In this document: positions 1-5,866 of the stretch, piece after piece
How positions within the stretch are numbered: the first letter of the stretch is position 1
Layout of the letters: every line of letters starts with the position of its first letter
Assembly: GCA_020433835.1 (NCBI GenBank)
Contig: JAGRBY010000315.1
Location: 1-8,313, forward strand
Source: Anaerolineae bacterium
GTDB lineage: Bacteria; Chloroflexota; Anaerolineae; 4572-78; J111
Direction of reading: 5' to 3'
DNA: 8,313 nucleotides
The notes under the pieces: generated by a model
The model's input: the letters and a program-made list of their open reading frames with translations, nothing else
Databases searched by the model: none
Told to the model about the DNA's origin: nothing
Translations under genes and position numbers: made by a program

Positions 1-743
1 ATTTTGACATTCCAGTTGACGCCGGTTACGCCTATGTTATTATTACCCATCGCGCCAATTGTGCCCGATACATGGGTACCATGTCCCAAACAGCCACCTC
101 CGGCCGGCGAGGGATCGTTATCATCATCGGAAAAGTCCCAACCGTACACATCATCAATAAAGCCATTGTTATCATCATCAATACCATTGTTTGGGATTTC
201 GCCCGGATTGGTCCAGATATTGTCGGCTAAATCTTCGTGATTGCGATCAACGCCTGAGTCGATCACGGCGACGACCACCGTTTTGCTGCCGGTCGTAATA
301 TCCCACGCCTCGGGAGCATCGATATCGGCATCCGGGGTGCCTCCATCTTGGCCGATGTTGTGCAGCCCCCACATTTCACCAAATTCAGGATCATTGGGCA
401 AGGTATCGTCTAGATAATATAAGCCGTTGGGCTCGACAAAATCAACCAGAGGATGTTTTTCTAGAATTTTAATAGCTTTTTCGACATCAAGATTATCCGG
501 TAGTTTGAGGTGGAAGACGTCGATCAGTTTAAAGTGCTCAAGGGTTCGGGTTGCCAGTTGTTTATGAATGGTATTAATTTGACTGCTGGGAACACCGTCT
601 TTAAGTTTTACCAGTAATTCACCGGGAACGAATTTTGGACGCTCTATTTGGGCTGGAGGCGGAGATGCATAACTTATCGAGACAGCTAGAATAAATAAAA
701 TGGTCACAAAAACGGTCAAACTAACATATCTTTTGGACATCAT
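1..743 (-). CDS. Subtilisin-like S8 serine protease, N-terminal part (cut by window edge)
   Basis: Open reading frame on the minus strand from an ATGATG pair (743 or 740) to the window edge, 247 codons with no stop. Residues 1-26 form a signal peptide (basic start, then a hydrophobic run ending near SYA). Residues ~38-105 look like an I9-type inhibitory propeptide (starts [11 protein letters not shown], ends VDFVEPNG). The catalytic domain follows: the Asp motif VAVIDSGVD has Asp162, and GHGTHVSGT has His221. The Asp-to-His spacing is long because of an Asp/Asn-rich insert ([10 protein letters not shown]), which in related S8 enzymes binds calcium. The oxyanion Asn and catalytic Ser would lie outside the window. 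It is probably an exported protease that matures itself. It starts 44 bp after the stop of the upstream secreted protein, so the two are likely co-transcribed. The ribosome site is weak (GAAAGCGAG), so the choice between the two ATGs is open. Confidence 0.93.
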   Translation of the reverse strand, partial: MMSKRYVSLTVFVTILFILAVSISYASPPPAQIERPKFVPGELLVKLKDGVPSSQINTIHKQLATRTLEHFKLIDVFHLKLPDNLDVEKAIKILEKHPLVDFVEPNGLYYLDDTLPNDPEFGEMWGLHNIGQDGGTPDADIDAPEAWDITTGSKTVVVAVIDSGVDRNHEDLADNIWTNPGEIPNNGIDDDNNGFIDDVYGWDFSDDDNDPSPAGGGCLGHGTHVSGTIGAMGNNNIGVTGVNWNVK

Positions 744-787
744 TGGCTCGCTTTCAATGTATAGTGACTCTCTATTTTTATCCGACA

Positions 788-2071
788 TTACTTTCTAAAA
801 ACAATCGGCAAATAGACTTTGTTACTAAAGTTAGGCGCCGGGAAAACTTCTTTGTGGACTTCAAGCGGATTATTAACGTATTGATAATAGGTTGCTCCTT
901 TATTGCCTTGTTTGCCCGATAAAATATATTGAATACTAAGGTAGGTCAGCTTTTTAGATGTAGGATTGGATATTTTAATGCCCGAGTCGCCGTATGATTT
1001 TTGATCGCCTGTGTCATTGGAGTCGGTAGCGCTGTTATCTTTGTAGTAATAGCTCACCGTGCCGGATACATCTTCTAAATCAAAAACTTGAATGGTGGTG
1101 CCGCTGTTTAAGCTAACTTGCCGCCAGGGGGTGTTCAGTGGAGTAGCTTTTACGGGGTCGGGGCTGCCGTTGATGGTTACTCCAGAGGGCGTATTTTCAT
1201 TATAAAATGTGCCATTGACGGCATTTGCGTTTAAATCGGTTGATAGACGAGCTTCTTTGATAGTGCCTTCTTGCGATGAGAAATCGATGATTGTTTCCGT
1301 TTGGATATAAGAGGCATAAGCCAGGGTGGTAACCGAACCGCGCTTGGAGATAACCCTTACCAGACCATCCTTAACCAAAGTGACGGCTGGCGCTGGCAAG
1401 TCGCTTTCATTAATTTCAAAAGGAAAACCCATAAAAGAACCTTTAATCCGCACTTTCGTGCGATCGAGAATATCGCTGCCGCCAAATAGCGTCATGTTAT
1501 TTAAGCCGGCGTGATTGGTGGCATAATCAAACGTGTAATTTGTAGCACTAACGCGTTGATTACTGGCTGAGTAACTTACGTAATCGGTAGATGTATTAAG
1601 AGACAAAACCGTAGAGCGCACAATATAGACCCAACCTTTGGCCGATGAATTGAGCGGATCACTAACCTCAATTTCATGCCAGGTGGGGCTGATGGGCAAA
1701 GATCCGGTAATGGATGTTGTCGCTTGAACGCCCAAATCTTGGGCCATAAACACGATTTCATCATTAATATCCATCAGATTATCTTCCGTACCCACATAAG
1801 TTCCGGAGCTTGATTTCTCATCGATTTGGAATGGAATTTGTTCCCAACTTCCTCCGATTTCACGATAGACAAAAATTTGATTGAGCGGTACATCCGGGAA
1901 AATACCGGTAACGGTTACCGGCTCTAAGCCTCGGTTGACTATAGCTGCTGTGTTGCTATAAGATTGTCGGGCAGAAGTTGGCGGTGCCAGAAGGTGGTAG
2001 GTTAGGCCTAAAATTATCATGGCAAAACCCACACTTATAGCTATTCGTCCAGTATACTTCAAATATCTCAT
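788..2071 (-). CDS. Secreted protein of unknown function, 427 aa, Chloroflexi-type C-terminal tail
   Basis: I do not recognise a named family with certainty. Residues 1-9 are basic and 10-31 hydrophobic, giving a signal peptide or N-terminal anchor. The next part contains [20 protein letters not shown], then [10 protein letters not shown] and a [14 protein letters not shown] motif. I associate this pattern (value of a field, 'input' phrase, 'defined or bounded quantity') with exported beta-rich proteins of Chloroflexota, from memory only. The middle is rich in Ser, Thr and Asn and has no cysteine, typical of an extracellular beta protein. The protein ends [11 protein letters not shown]; such a short hydrophobic LP-I/L-V tail followed by Arg is frequent at the ends of exported Chloroflexi proteins. 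The start at 2071 has a good ribosome site (GGAGAGG, about 8 bases upstream), and that site lies within the last codons of the upstream frame. It probably heads into the S8 protease gene downstream. Confidence 0.88.
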   Translation of the reverse strand: MRYLKYTGRIAISVGFAMIILGLTYHLLAPPTSARQSYSNTAAIVNRGLEPVTVTGIFPDVPLNQIFVYREIGGSWEQIPFQIDEKSSSGTYVGTEDNLMDINDEIVFMAQDLGVQATTSITGSLPISPTWHEIEVSDPLNSSAKGWVYIVRSTVLSLNTSTDYVSYSASNQRVSATNYTFDYATNHAGLNNMTLFGGSDILDRTKVRIKGSFMGFPFEINESDLPAPAVTLVKDGLVRVISKRGSVTTLAYASYIQTETIIDFSSQEGTIKEARLSTDLNANAVNGTFYNENTPSGVTINGSPDPVKATPLNTPWRQVSLNSGTTIQVFDLEDVSGTVSYYYKDNSATDSNDTGDQKSYGDSGIKISNPTSKKLTYLSIQYILSGKQGNKGATYYQYVNNPLEVHKEVFPAPNFSNKVYLPIVFRK

Positions 2072-2076
2072 TAAAT

Positions 2077-2407
2077 TTACCTCTCCATAAATTGTTTTAA
2101 CACATCCGGTTTTTCGACCAGTTTTTCAGGGACAACAATGGTGAACGAGCGTACAAATGTATGCGTGAAAGCGTCTTGGCTTTTAGGAAATTTTGTTTAT
2201 GGCTATAAATGTCTGGGCAAATGGTGCCGGCAGGTAGCGGATAATAGGCCACGGTCCGGTCTCGAGCAAAATCGGTTCTTGACTTAGGTTAGAGATGTGC
2301 CAGAAGGTAAGGGTCGCAATTTGAAGCGATGACAGCACTTCCTTGATAGCAATCGAAGGCTTAGGCAGATCGATAGGTGTGAGAGCTACAAATTTAAAGT
2401 CTTGCAT
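2077..2407 (-). pseudogene. Small frameshifted gene (or pseudogene) of unknown function
   Basis: An ATG at 2407 with AAGGA about 10 bases upstream opens a 74-residue frame (begins MQDFKFVALTPIDLPKP) that stops at 2183. Directly past that stop a different frame reads on for about 35 protein-like residues (KSQDAFTHTFVRSFTIVV, then PEKLVEKPDVLKQFMER) and stops at 2077, only 5 bases before the ATG of the next gene. Its last codons (ATG GAG AGG TAA) form the ribosome site of that gene. The span is 331 bases, one more than a multiple of three, so a single extra base (or two missing) near the A/T run at 2183-2196 would join the frames into one protein of about 110 residues. The second frame has a stop just upstream of the junction, so it cannot be an independent longer gene. 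I do not recognise the product. It could be a sequencing error, a real mutation, or two chance frames. Confidence 0.45.
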
Positions 2408-2430
2408 AAATTACTGATCCTTATTAAGGA

Positions 2431-2562
2431 TATGAGTTACGCAGCTCAAAAGGTGACAGTCACTTGGCAGTGATAAATCGACCTATTTGGGCCAAACGGG
2501 CGTACATTCTCAATCAAAAAGTGACTGTCACCTTGTTCGTTCGCCCAACTGCGTAAGTCATA
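2431..2562. mobile_element. MITE-like element with nested GTGAC palindromes
   Basis: Termini TATGAGTTACGCAG (2431-2444) and CTGCGTAAGTCATA (2549-2562) are inverted copies matching at 13 of 14 bases. The direct repeat AAGGA sits immediately outside both ends (2426-2430 and 2563-2567), as expected of a 5-bp target duplication. The left copy is, however, also part of a local palindrome (ATCCTT-att-AAGGAT), which weakens this. Inside lies a perfect 16-bp inverted repeat (2450-2465 with 2519-2534, AAGGTGACAGTCACTT). Each inner arm is itself a palindrome, GTGAC-A-GTCAC. The element has no coding capacity, so it would be a non-autonomous element moved by a transposase encoded elsewhere. It lies just upstream of the small frameshifted gene. 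Confidence 0.7.
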
Positions 2563-2674
2563 AAGGATACAGCTTGCTCAACGGGTTAAATTTTTTTTAG
2601 GAACGTAAATTGTTGAGGTGGATAAGAACCGGCCTGGAAGTTCATATCCAAAATTAGTATTTATTCAGCAGATA

Positions 2675-2756
2675 AGGTGACTGGCACTTAATTCCGATAA
2701 TAGCAGCGTTGTATTCCGCGCAATGGTCTCGATTTGAGCTAAAGTGCCAGTCACCT
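2675..2756. repeat. REP-like palindromic element, related to the inner part of 2431-2562
   Basis: AGGTGACTGGCACTT (2675-2689) and AAGTGCCAGTCACCT (2742-2756) are a perfect 15-bp inverted repeat with a 52-base interval. The arms differ from those at 2450-2534 by two bases (GTGACTGGCAC against GTGACAGTCAC), and overall lengths are close (82 and 85 bp), so these are two members of one family. The intervals between the arms do not look alike. The 9-bp sequence CCAAAATTA occurs on both sides (2648-2656 and 2766-2774), possibly a target duplication. Arms of this kind resemble REP sequences mobilised by REP-associated Y1 transposases; no transposase is in the window. Confidence 0.65.
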
Positions 2757-3061
2757 GAGCAGTTACCAAAATTAAAAAGGGTTAGTTACCTAAGTTCGAT
2801 AATTAGACAGGCCTACGGCAATAGTGAAAATGCAAAAGATTTTGGGAGACGAGGCTTGTTAAAATGGTTAACAAATTGGCAGGTTCCACCTCGCCTTTAA
2901 GTGGAAGTGTGGCAGAAGTAGGTTTTTAGCTTTACAAGATCAAATGGGGAATTTGTTTTGGGGTGGCAAATTGATCTATTTGTAATTTACCCAAATACCG
3001 TTTGCTCCTACAAAGTGTAGGCTATTATTTTTTGACAAAAGTATAAATGAGCACAACAAGA

Positions 3062-3088
3062 TATCCTCTGCTGAAGCAGATAGGGATA
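3062..3088. repeat. Imperfect hairpin, 11-bp stem
   Basis: TATCC-TCTGCT (3062-3072), loop GA, then AGCAGA (3075-3080) and GGATA (3084-3088), with a 3-base bulge TAG on one side. It lies in the gene-free region, about 125 bp downstream of the 83-residue gene. There is no T tract on either side, so it is not a classical terminator. Function unknown. Confidence 0.5.
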
Positions 3089-3137
3089 ATATATCATACA
3101 TTACATGAATTTCTACTCCCATATGGCGTATCTTGTG

Positions 3138-3176
3138 TAAGTGATATAGGCTATTTTGCTTAGGCTGTATCACTTA
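3138..3176. repeat. Inverted repeat downstream of the 83-residue gene
   Basis: TAAGTGATATAG (3138-3149) and CTGTATCACTTA (3165-3176) pair at 11 of 12 bases around a 15-base loop. It starts 36 bp after the stop codon of the 3213-3464 gene, where a transcript end is expected. On the minus strand no T run follows the stem, so it would be at best a weak terminator or an RNA 3'-end stabiliser. On the plus strand a short T4 follows, but no plus-strand gene leads into it. Confidence 0.45.
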
Positions 3177-3212
3177 TTTTGAGATTTGGTCTAAGCTATT
3201 TGTATACTGATT

Positions 3213-3464
3213 TTAATCTTCTAATGCCTCCGGTGTCTTTTCAACCAAAAAACGCCGAATAGCCCTCAGTGAAGCCTTTAGAACAGTTTCACCTAAGGGA
3301 ACCATTTTTATATCGATGAACAGGCCTTCTTCATGGATATCATCATCCATCTTTTGAATTTCTTCGCGAAAAATTTGAAGCATTTCATCTTCATGCTCTT
3401 CTAAAAAACGTGCCAAATCATGCCGAACGAGTTGAAACACGACCTCGCGGATGATGCGTCTCAC
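3213..3464 (-). CDS. Conserved-looking small protein of unknown function, 83 aa
   Basis: Starts at GTG (3464), chosen because GAGGAA lies about 7 bases upstream; the nearby ATG is in another frame and meets a stop at once. The product is soluble, highly charged and mostly helical: a basic start (MRRIIREVVFQLVRHDLARF), an acidic helix (EEHEDEMLQIFREEIQKMDDD), a short strand-like part (GLFIDIKMVPLGETVLKASL), then a basic helix and acidic tail. It has no cysteine and no membrane segment. The coding composition looks like a genuine protein. It starts 30 bp after the stop of the glutaredoxin-like gene, with no terminator between, so the two are probably one transcript. I do not recognise a family, and co-transcription alone does not prove a redox role. 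Confidence 0.75.
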   Translation of the reverse strand: MRRIIREVVFQLVRHDLARFLEEHEDEMLQIFREEIQKMDDDIHEEGLFIDIKMVPLGETVLKASLRAIRRFLVEKTPEALED

Positions 3465-3494
3465 GATATTTTCCTCATGAATACTCTCTTATTA

Positions 3495-3737
3495 TTAGTG
3501 GCTAAGGGTGGATTTAATCTCTTCAACGGAGAAAGGCCAGGTTAATTCTTGATTTTGGTCGAGTATAATAATCACCGGGATAAGGTCAGCATAAGCCGTT
3601 TCTAAACCGTTATGCGGATGGGTGATATCAACAACATCAATATTTAAGGGGATGTCTAAAGCTACGGTAACAAGCATATTGTATGCTTCATCGCAGGCAG
3701 GACAGTTAAGTTTTGTGTAAAACCGCACATGTCTCAT
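3495..3737 (-). CDS. Glutaredoxin-like thiol-disulfide protein (CPAC), 80 aa
   Basis: Small single-domain thioredoxin-fold protein. MRHVRFYTKLNCPACDEAYN shows the first strand (VRFYTK) leading to a C12-P-A-C15 redox centre at the start of helix 1. IPVIIIL near residue 55 carries the cis-proline loop expected next to the active site. Size and order match the glutaredoxin-like DUF836 group (Pfam PF05768), which lacks the glutathione signature of classical glutaredoxins. No signal peptide is seen, so it acts in the cytoplasm. The frame is open to 3848, but residues upstream of 3737 would be read through a terminator and the upstream gene's end, so I place the start at the ATG at 3737 (alternative ATG 3746). 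Its position next to ccdA suggests it trades electrons in the same pathway; that is inference. Confidence 0.83.
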   Translation of the reverse strand: MRHVRFYTKLNCPACDEAYNMLVTVALDIPLNIDVVDITHPHNGLETAYADLIPVIIILDQNQELTWPFSVEEIKSTLSH

Positions 3738-3772
3738 ACTCCACATTATACACAAAAAGCCGAAGCTGTCAC
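3737..3772 (-). promoter_or_regulatory. Promoter of the glutaredoxin-like gene, inside the ccdA terminator
   Basis: On the minus strand GTGACA (3767-3772, 5 of 6 to the -35 consensus) is followed after 16 bases by TATAAT (3745-3750, 6 of 6). Seven bases after the -10 comes the A of the ATG at 3737, so the transcript would begin at, or within a base of, the start codon: a leaderless mRNA. This agrees with the lack of a usable ribosome site; GGAG ends one base before the ATG, which is too close. Confidence 0.65.
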
Positions 3773-3783
3773 TAGGCTTCGGC
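3754..3783 (-). terminator. Intrinsic terminator of ccdA
   Basis: On the minus strand GCCGAAGC (3783-3776), 9-base loop, then GCTTCGGC (3766-3759): a perfect 8-bp GC-rich stem followed by TTTTT. It lies 33 bp beyond the ccdA stop codon and separates ccdA from the glutaredoxin-like gene. The loop and T tract overlap that gene's promoter. Confidence 0.9.
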
Positions 3784-3816
3784 CTTAAATTTGTGAAAAT
3801 TGGCTGGGAAATAGAT

Positions 3817-4551
3817 TTAGCTGAATTCCAGCAACCACTCCGGCGCAATGCCGTTAAAGAAGGTATTGAGGATGGTAAAGTAGCCGGTTACCAGCAGAAC
3901 ACCCACAATAATAATGAAGGCACCGCTTAACCGCTCGATAACGGGCAGGTAGTGATTGAGCTTTTTCAACCGACTTGTCGCCGCAGTGAGCATCCAAGCT
4001 GTTACCAAAAACGGGATAGCCAACCCCATTGAATAAACAAACAGATAAAACATGGAGAGAAGAACGTTTTGGCCCTGAATTGCCAGCGTTAATATGGCCC
4101 CCAACAGTGGCCCGATACACGGTGTCCAGCCCGCCGCAAATGTCATGCCGATGATGCCGCTGCGGGCATAACTGGGCGCTTGACCCTGCCCGTATTCCAT
4201 TTTCTTTTGCATGTTAAAAATGGGGATATTGATGATGTGCATAATATGCAAACCAAAGACAATCAGCAGCAGCCCGCCAATCCAAACCAGATAATTGGTT
4301 AGGGCCCCTAATGAGCCTCCTAAAAAACCGGCCGGTGCTCCAAAAACCACCACAAAGATAAAGGTAAAGCCGGCCACAAACATAAGCGCGTGGGTGAAGA
4401 CCACTTTTCTGGAGGGTGGTTCATCGCCGGTAAGGGTTGAGCCTGATAGATAGCCCAAATAAACCGGAATTAAGGGCAACACACAAGGAGAGATAAAAGA
4501 CAGTAAACCCGCCAGAAAGGCAGCGAAGATAGTAATATTTTCGAATCCCAT
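3817..4551 (-). CDS. ccdA: CcdA: thiol-disulfide electron carrier of cytochrome c biogenesis
   Basis: Integral membrane protein of the CcdA/DsbD transmembrane family (Pfam PF02683), which passes reducing equivalents from cytoplasmic thioredoxin to the outer face, where apocytochrome c cysteines must be reduced before heme attachment. Both conserved cysteines are present in their proline contexts: FISPCVLPLIPVYLGYLSG near residue 23 and AAGWTPCIGPLLGAIL near residue 145, each opening one half of the two-fold repeat. About six membrane helices are visible, and 244 residues is the usual size. The frame is open to 4626. I use the ATG at 4551 because AAAAGGAG lies 11 bases upstream; the ATG at 4560 is only 2 bases from that site but is possible. 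It is followed by a strong terminator, and the ccm operon lies upstream across a 341-bp gap. The product assignment is secure. Confidence 0.95.
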   Translation of the reverse strand: MGFENITIFAAFLAGLLSFISPCVLPLIPVYLGYLSGSTLTGDEPPSRKVVFTHALMFVAGFTFIFVVVFGAPAGFLGGSLGALTNYLVWIGGLLLIVFGLHIMHIINIPIFNMQKKMEYGQGQAPSYARSGIIGMTFAAGWTPCIGPLLGAILTLAIQGQNVLLSMFYLFVYSMGLAIPFLVTAWMLTAATSRLKKLNHYLPVIERLSGAFIIIVGVLLVTGYFTILNTFFNGIAPEWLLEFS

Positions 4552-4892
4552 TGTGAGCATAACTCCTTTTAGTTCGGGTTTCAAAAAATTGAATTTGATG
4601 GTGTTGTTCGATAAATGAAATTGCAACTACAAAAGTACGGAGATATCGCGCGTCGGTAGCGTTAGAACCCCGGTTTTTCTTCAATAGGAGACCGGCAAAG
4701 GCTTATTTTTGGTGCTCAATTGGGCAACATGCTTACAATTTAGGCCAAAACCGGGGTTCTTTCCCTCGCTACACGGTTTAATGTTGCGTTACCCGCGCGT
4801 CTTACAACCAATTTATCGTGTAAATCTAACAAATATCTTACGAGCGATAAGTTTTTTGATGCGTTTATTGTAGCCGGAGTTGGTCCGACTGT
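4552..4892. other. Gene-free gap between ccmD and ccdA
   Basis: No supportable gene. It contains the ribosome site of ccdA (around 4563-4570), an inverted-repeat element (4656-4772) and an A/T-rich stretch. No convincing promoter hexamers for ccdA and no strong terminator after ccmD are visible, so whether ccdA is read through from the ccm operon cannot be decided. Confidence 0.6.
4656..4772. repeat. Inverted-repeat element (MITE/REP-like), 117 bp
   Basis: AGAACCCCGGTTTT (4664-4677) and AAAACCGGGGTTCT (4747-4760) are a perfect 14-bp inverted repeat. Outside them GTAGCG (4656-4661) and CGCTAC (4767-4772) form a second matched pair. The interval carries no frame. The arm is itself near-palindromic (AACCCCGGTT), like the AGAAACCCGGTTTCT-type palindromes that are abundant between genes in Chloroflexi and cyanobacteria (from memory). 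No clear target duplication was found. It sits about 100 bp upstream of ccdA. Confidence 0.65.
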
Positions 4893-5045
4893 CTATTCCG
4901 ACATCGATTCTTCTTGGGCTAGTTGTTCCAACATAGCAACATCGTTTTGGAGATGGCGTTGGCGGCTAACGATGCTGTAAATAAAAACAAATGAAACCAG
5001 CCAGAAAACGCCGTAGGCGGCGGCCAGATAAATTGTGTCTCCCAT
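4893..5045 (-). CDS. ccmD: CcmD: small membrane protein of the heme exporter
   Basis: A 50-residue protein, too short for a usual length cut-off. It starts MGDTIYLAAAYGVFWLVSF, has one membrane helix (about residues 6-25, with the Y-x-x-A-A-Y-x-V-F-W pattern seen in CcmD family proteins), then a basic turn (SRQRH) and an acidic amphipathic tail (LEQLAQEESMSE). This topology (short outer end, one helix, charged cytoplasmic tail) is that of CcmD, which in system I maturation binds CcmC and helps release heme-loaded CcmE from the CcmABCD complex. It follows ccmC by 39 bp. AGGA lies 9 bases before the ATG at 5045; an in-frame ATG at 5051 is possible. Confidence 0.88.
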   Translation of the reverse strand: MGDTIYLAAAYGVFWLVSFVFIYSIVSRQRHLQNDVAMLEQLAQEESMSE

Positions 5046-5084
5046 AATCATCTTTCCTGAAAAATAAGTCTAATAAATACAGTT

Positions 5085-5855
5085 TTAACGATACAACAAG
5101 CGTTGCTTAAGGGTATCGACCCGCCGCTGCAGATGCTCGAGTTTAATGCGGTGATACATAAGGGTAATATAAAAGATAGTAAAAGTGACCACACAAAACA
5201 TTAACGTGGTTTGAATACTGGCCGACATGCCAAAACCACCCATCGCTTCATCGGCATTGTTACCGGGGGCGACAACTGCCGGATGGATAGTACGCCACCA
5301 GCGAATGGCCATCCAGTTGAGCGGCACCGAGAACGAAGCCAGCAGAGCATACACCGCGCCAAAGCGAGCGCGTCGATCCGGATTGTCGATAGCCCCGCGC
5401 AGCATCAGGTAGCCCACATAGAGCAGCCAACAGATGGTTGAAATCGTCAGGCGCGGATCCCACGTCCACCACACATTCCAGGTAGGTTTGGCCCAAATCG
5501 AGCCGCTAATAATTACCATGGTGAAAAAAGCCAGACCAATTTCAATCGATGACAAAGCCCATACATCCCATTTGTCCCGCCGGGTGATTAAATACAAAAT
5601 CGATACCACTGCGGCAACAACAAAGGCCAAGAAGCCAACCCAGGCGGAACTGACGTGAAAATAGAAAATGCGTTGGGCATACCGCTCGGCGGGTGCGGTG
5701 AGGTTGACGGCGTCAGGTGCCCAGATCAAGGCCATGTAAAGCGCTGCTAACATCAAAATACCGCTGATAACGGTTAAGATTGCCCCGATATTAAAGGTGC
5801 TTGCTGTGGTTTGCTTTGATTTTTCCTGTTGCGAAAGCATAGCTTTTGTCGCCAT
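5085..5855 (-). CDS. ccmC: CcmC: heme-handling membrane protein of cytochrome c maturation
   Basis: CcmC/CcsA-family protein (Pfam PF01578) with about six membrane helices in 256 residues. The heme-binding tryptophan-rich loop is present at residues 121-137 (pattern W-A-K-P-T-W-N-V-W-W-T-W-D-P-R-L-T), as are the two heme-ligand histidines in outer-face loops: His67 in RIFYFHVSSAW and His191 in RWWRTIHP. It presents heme for covalent attachment to CcmE. The ATG at 5855 is 11 bp after the ccmB stop; its ribosome site (GAGGAG, about 14 bases away, somewhat far) overlaps the last codons of ccmB, so the genes are probably translationally coupled. The C-terminal tail (residues ~235-256, KLEHLQRRVDTLKQRLLYR) is a charged helix, possibly a coiled coil in the cytoplasm. 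Confidence 0.96.
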   Translation of the reverse strand: MATKAMLSQQEKSKQTTASTFNIGAILTVISGILMLAALYMALIWAPDAVNLTAPAERYAQRIFYFHVSSAWVGFLAFVVAAVVSILYLITRRDKWDVWALSSIEIGLAFFTMVIISGSIWAKPTWNVWWTWDPRLTISTICWLLYVGYLMLRGAIDNPDRRARFGAVYALLASFSVPLNWMAIRWWRTIHPAVVAPGNNADEAMGGFGMSASIQTTLMFCVVTFTIFYITLMYHRIKLEHLQRRVDTLKQRLLYR

Positions 5856-5866
5856 AGTGTGAACTT

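Larger units (their letters stand above)
2408..3212. other. Long gene-free region with repeat elements and hairpins
   Basis: About 800 bp without a supportable gene on either strand. The left half holds two related palindromic elements (2431-2562 and 2675-2756). The right half holds short perfect inverted repeats at 2856-2862/2868-2874, 3007-3012/3016-3021, 3062-3088 and 3138-3176. The short frames here (2709-2900 plus, 2976-3173 minus) lack ribosome sites and protein-like composition. I see no tRNA, riboswitch or known small RNA. Confidence 0.7.

Noticed and set aside
4..240. Plus-strand frame of 78 codons
   Set aside because: It is the reverse of the protease coding sequence, whose catalytic motifs are clear on the minus strand. 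The Ser-rich plus-strand product reflects the Asp-rich loop read backwards.
2183..2196. Programmed +1 frameshift joining the two small frames
   Set aside because: The codon before the stop (TCC, shifting to CCT) does not allow good re-pairing, and no stimulatory hairpin or internal ribosome-like site is evident. An indel is simpler.
2431..2756. CRISPR array or tandem repeat
   Set aside because: The repeated units are inverted, only two elements occur, and spacing is not that of repeat-spacer units.
2709..2900. Plus-strand frame of 63 codons
   Set aside because: Begins inside the palindromic element, lacks a ribosome site and has no protein-like pattern.
3032..3047. Plus-strand TTGACA followed by TATAAA
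   Set aside because: Only 4 bases separate the hexamers and no plus-strand gene follows.
2976..3173. Minus-strand frame of 65 codons downstream of the 83-residue gene
   Set aside because: Starts at a GTG inside an inverted repeat, has no ribosome site, and its sequence includes hairpin arms.
3738..3848. N-terminal extension of the CPAC protein
   Set aside because: It would be read through the ccdA terminator and the end of ccdA, and adds residues unlike any thioredoxin-fold start.
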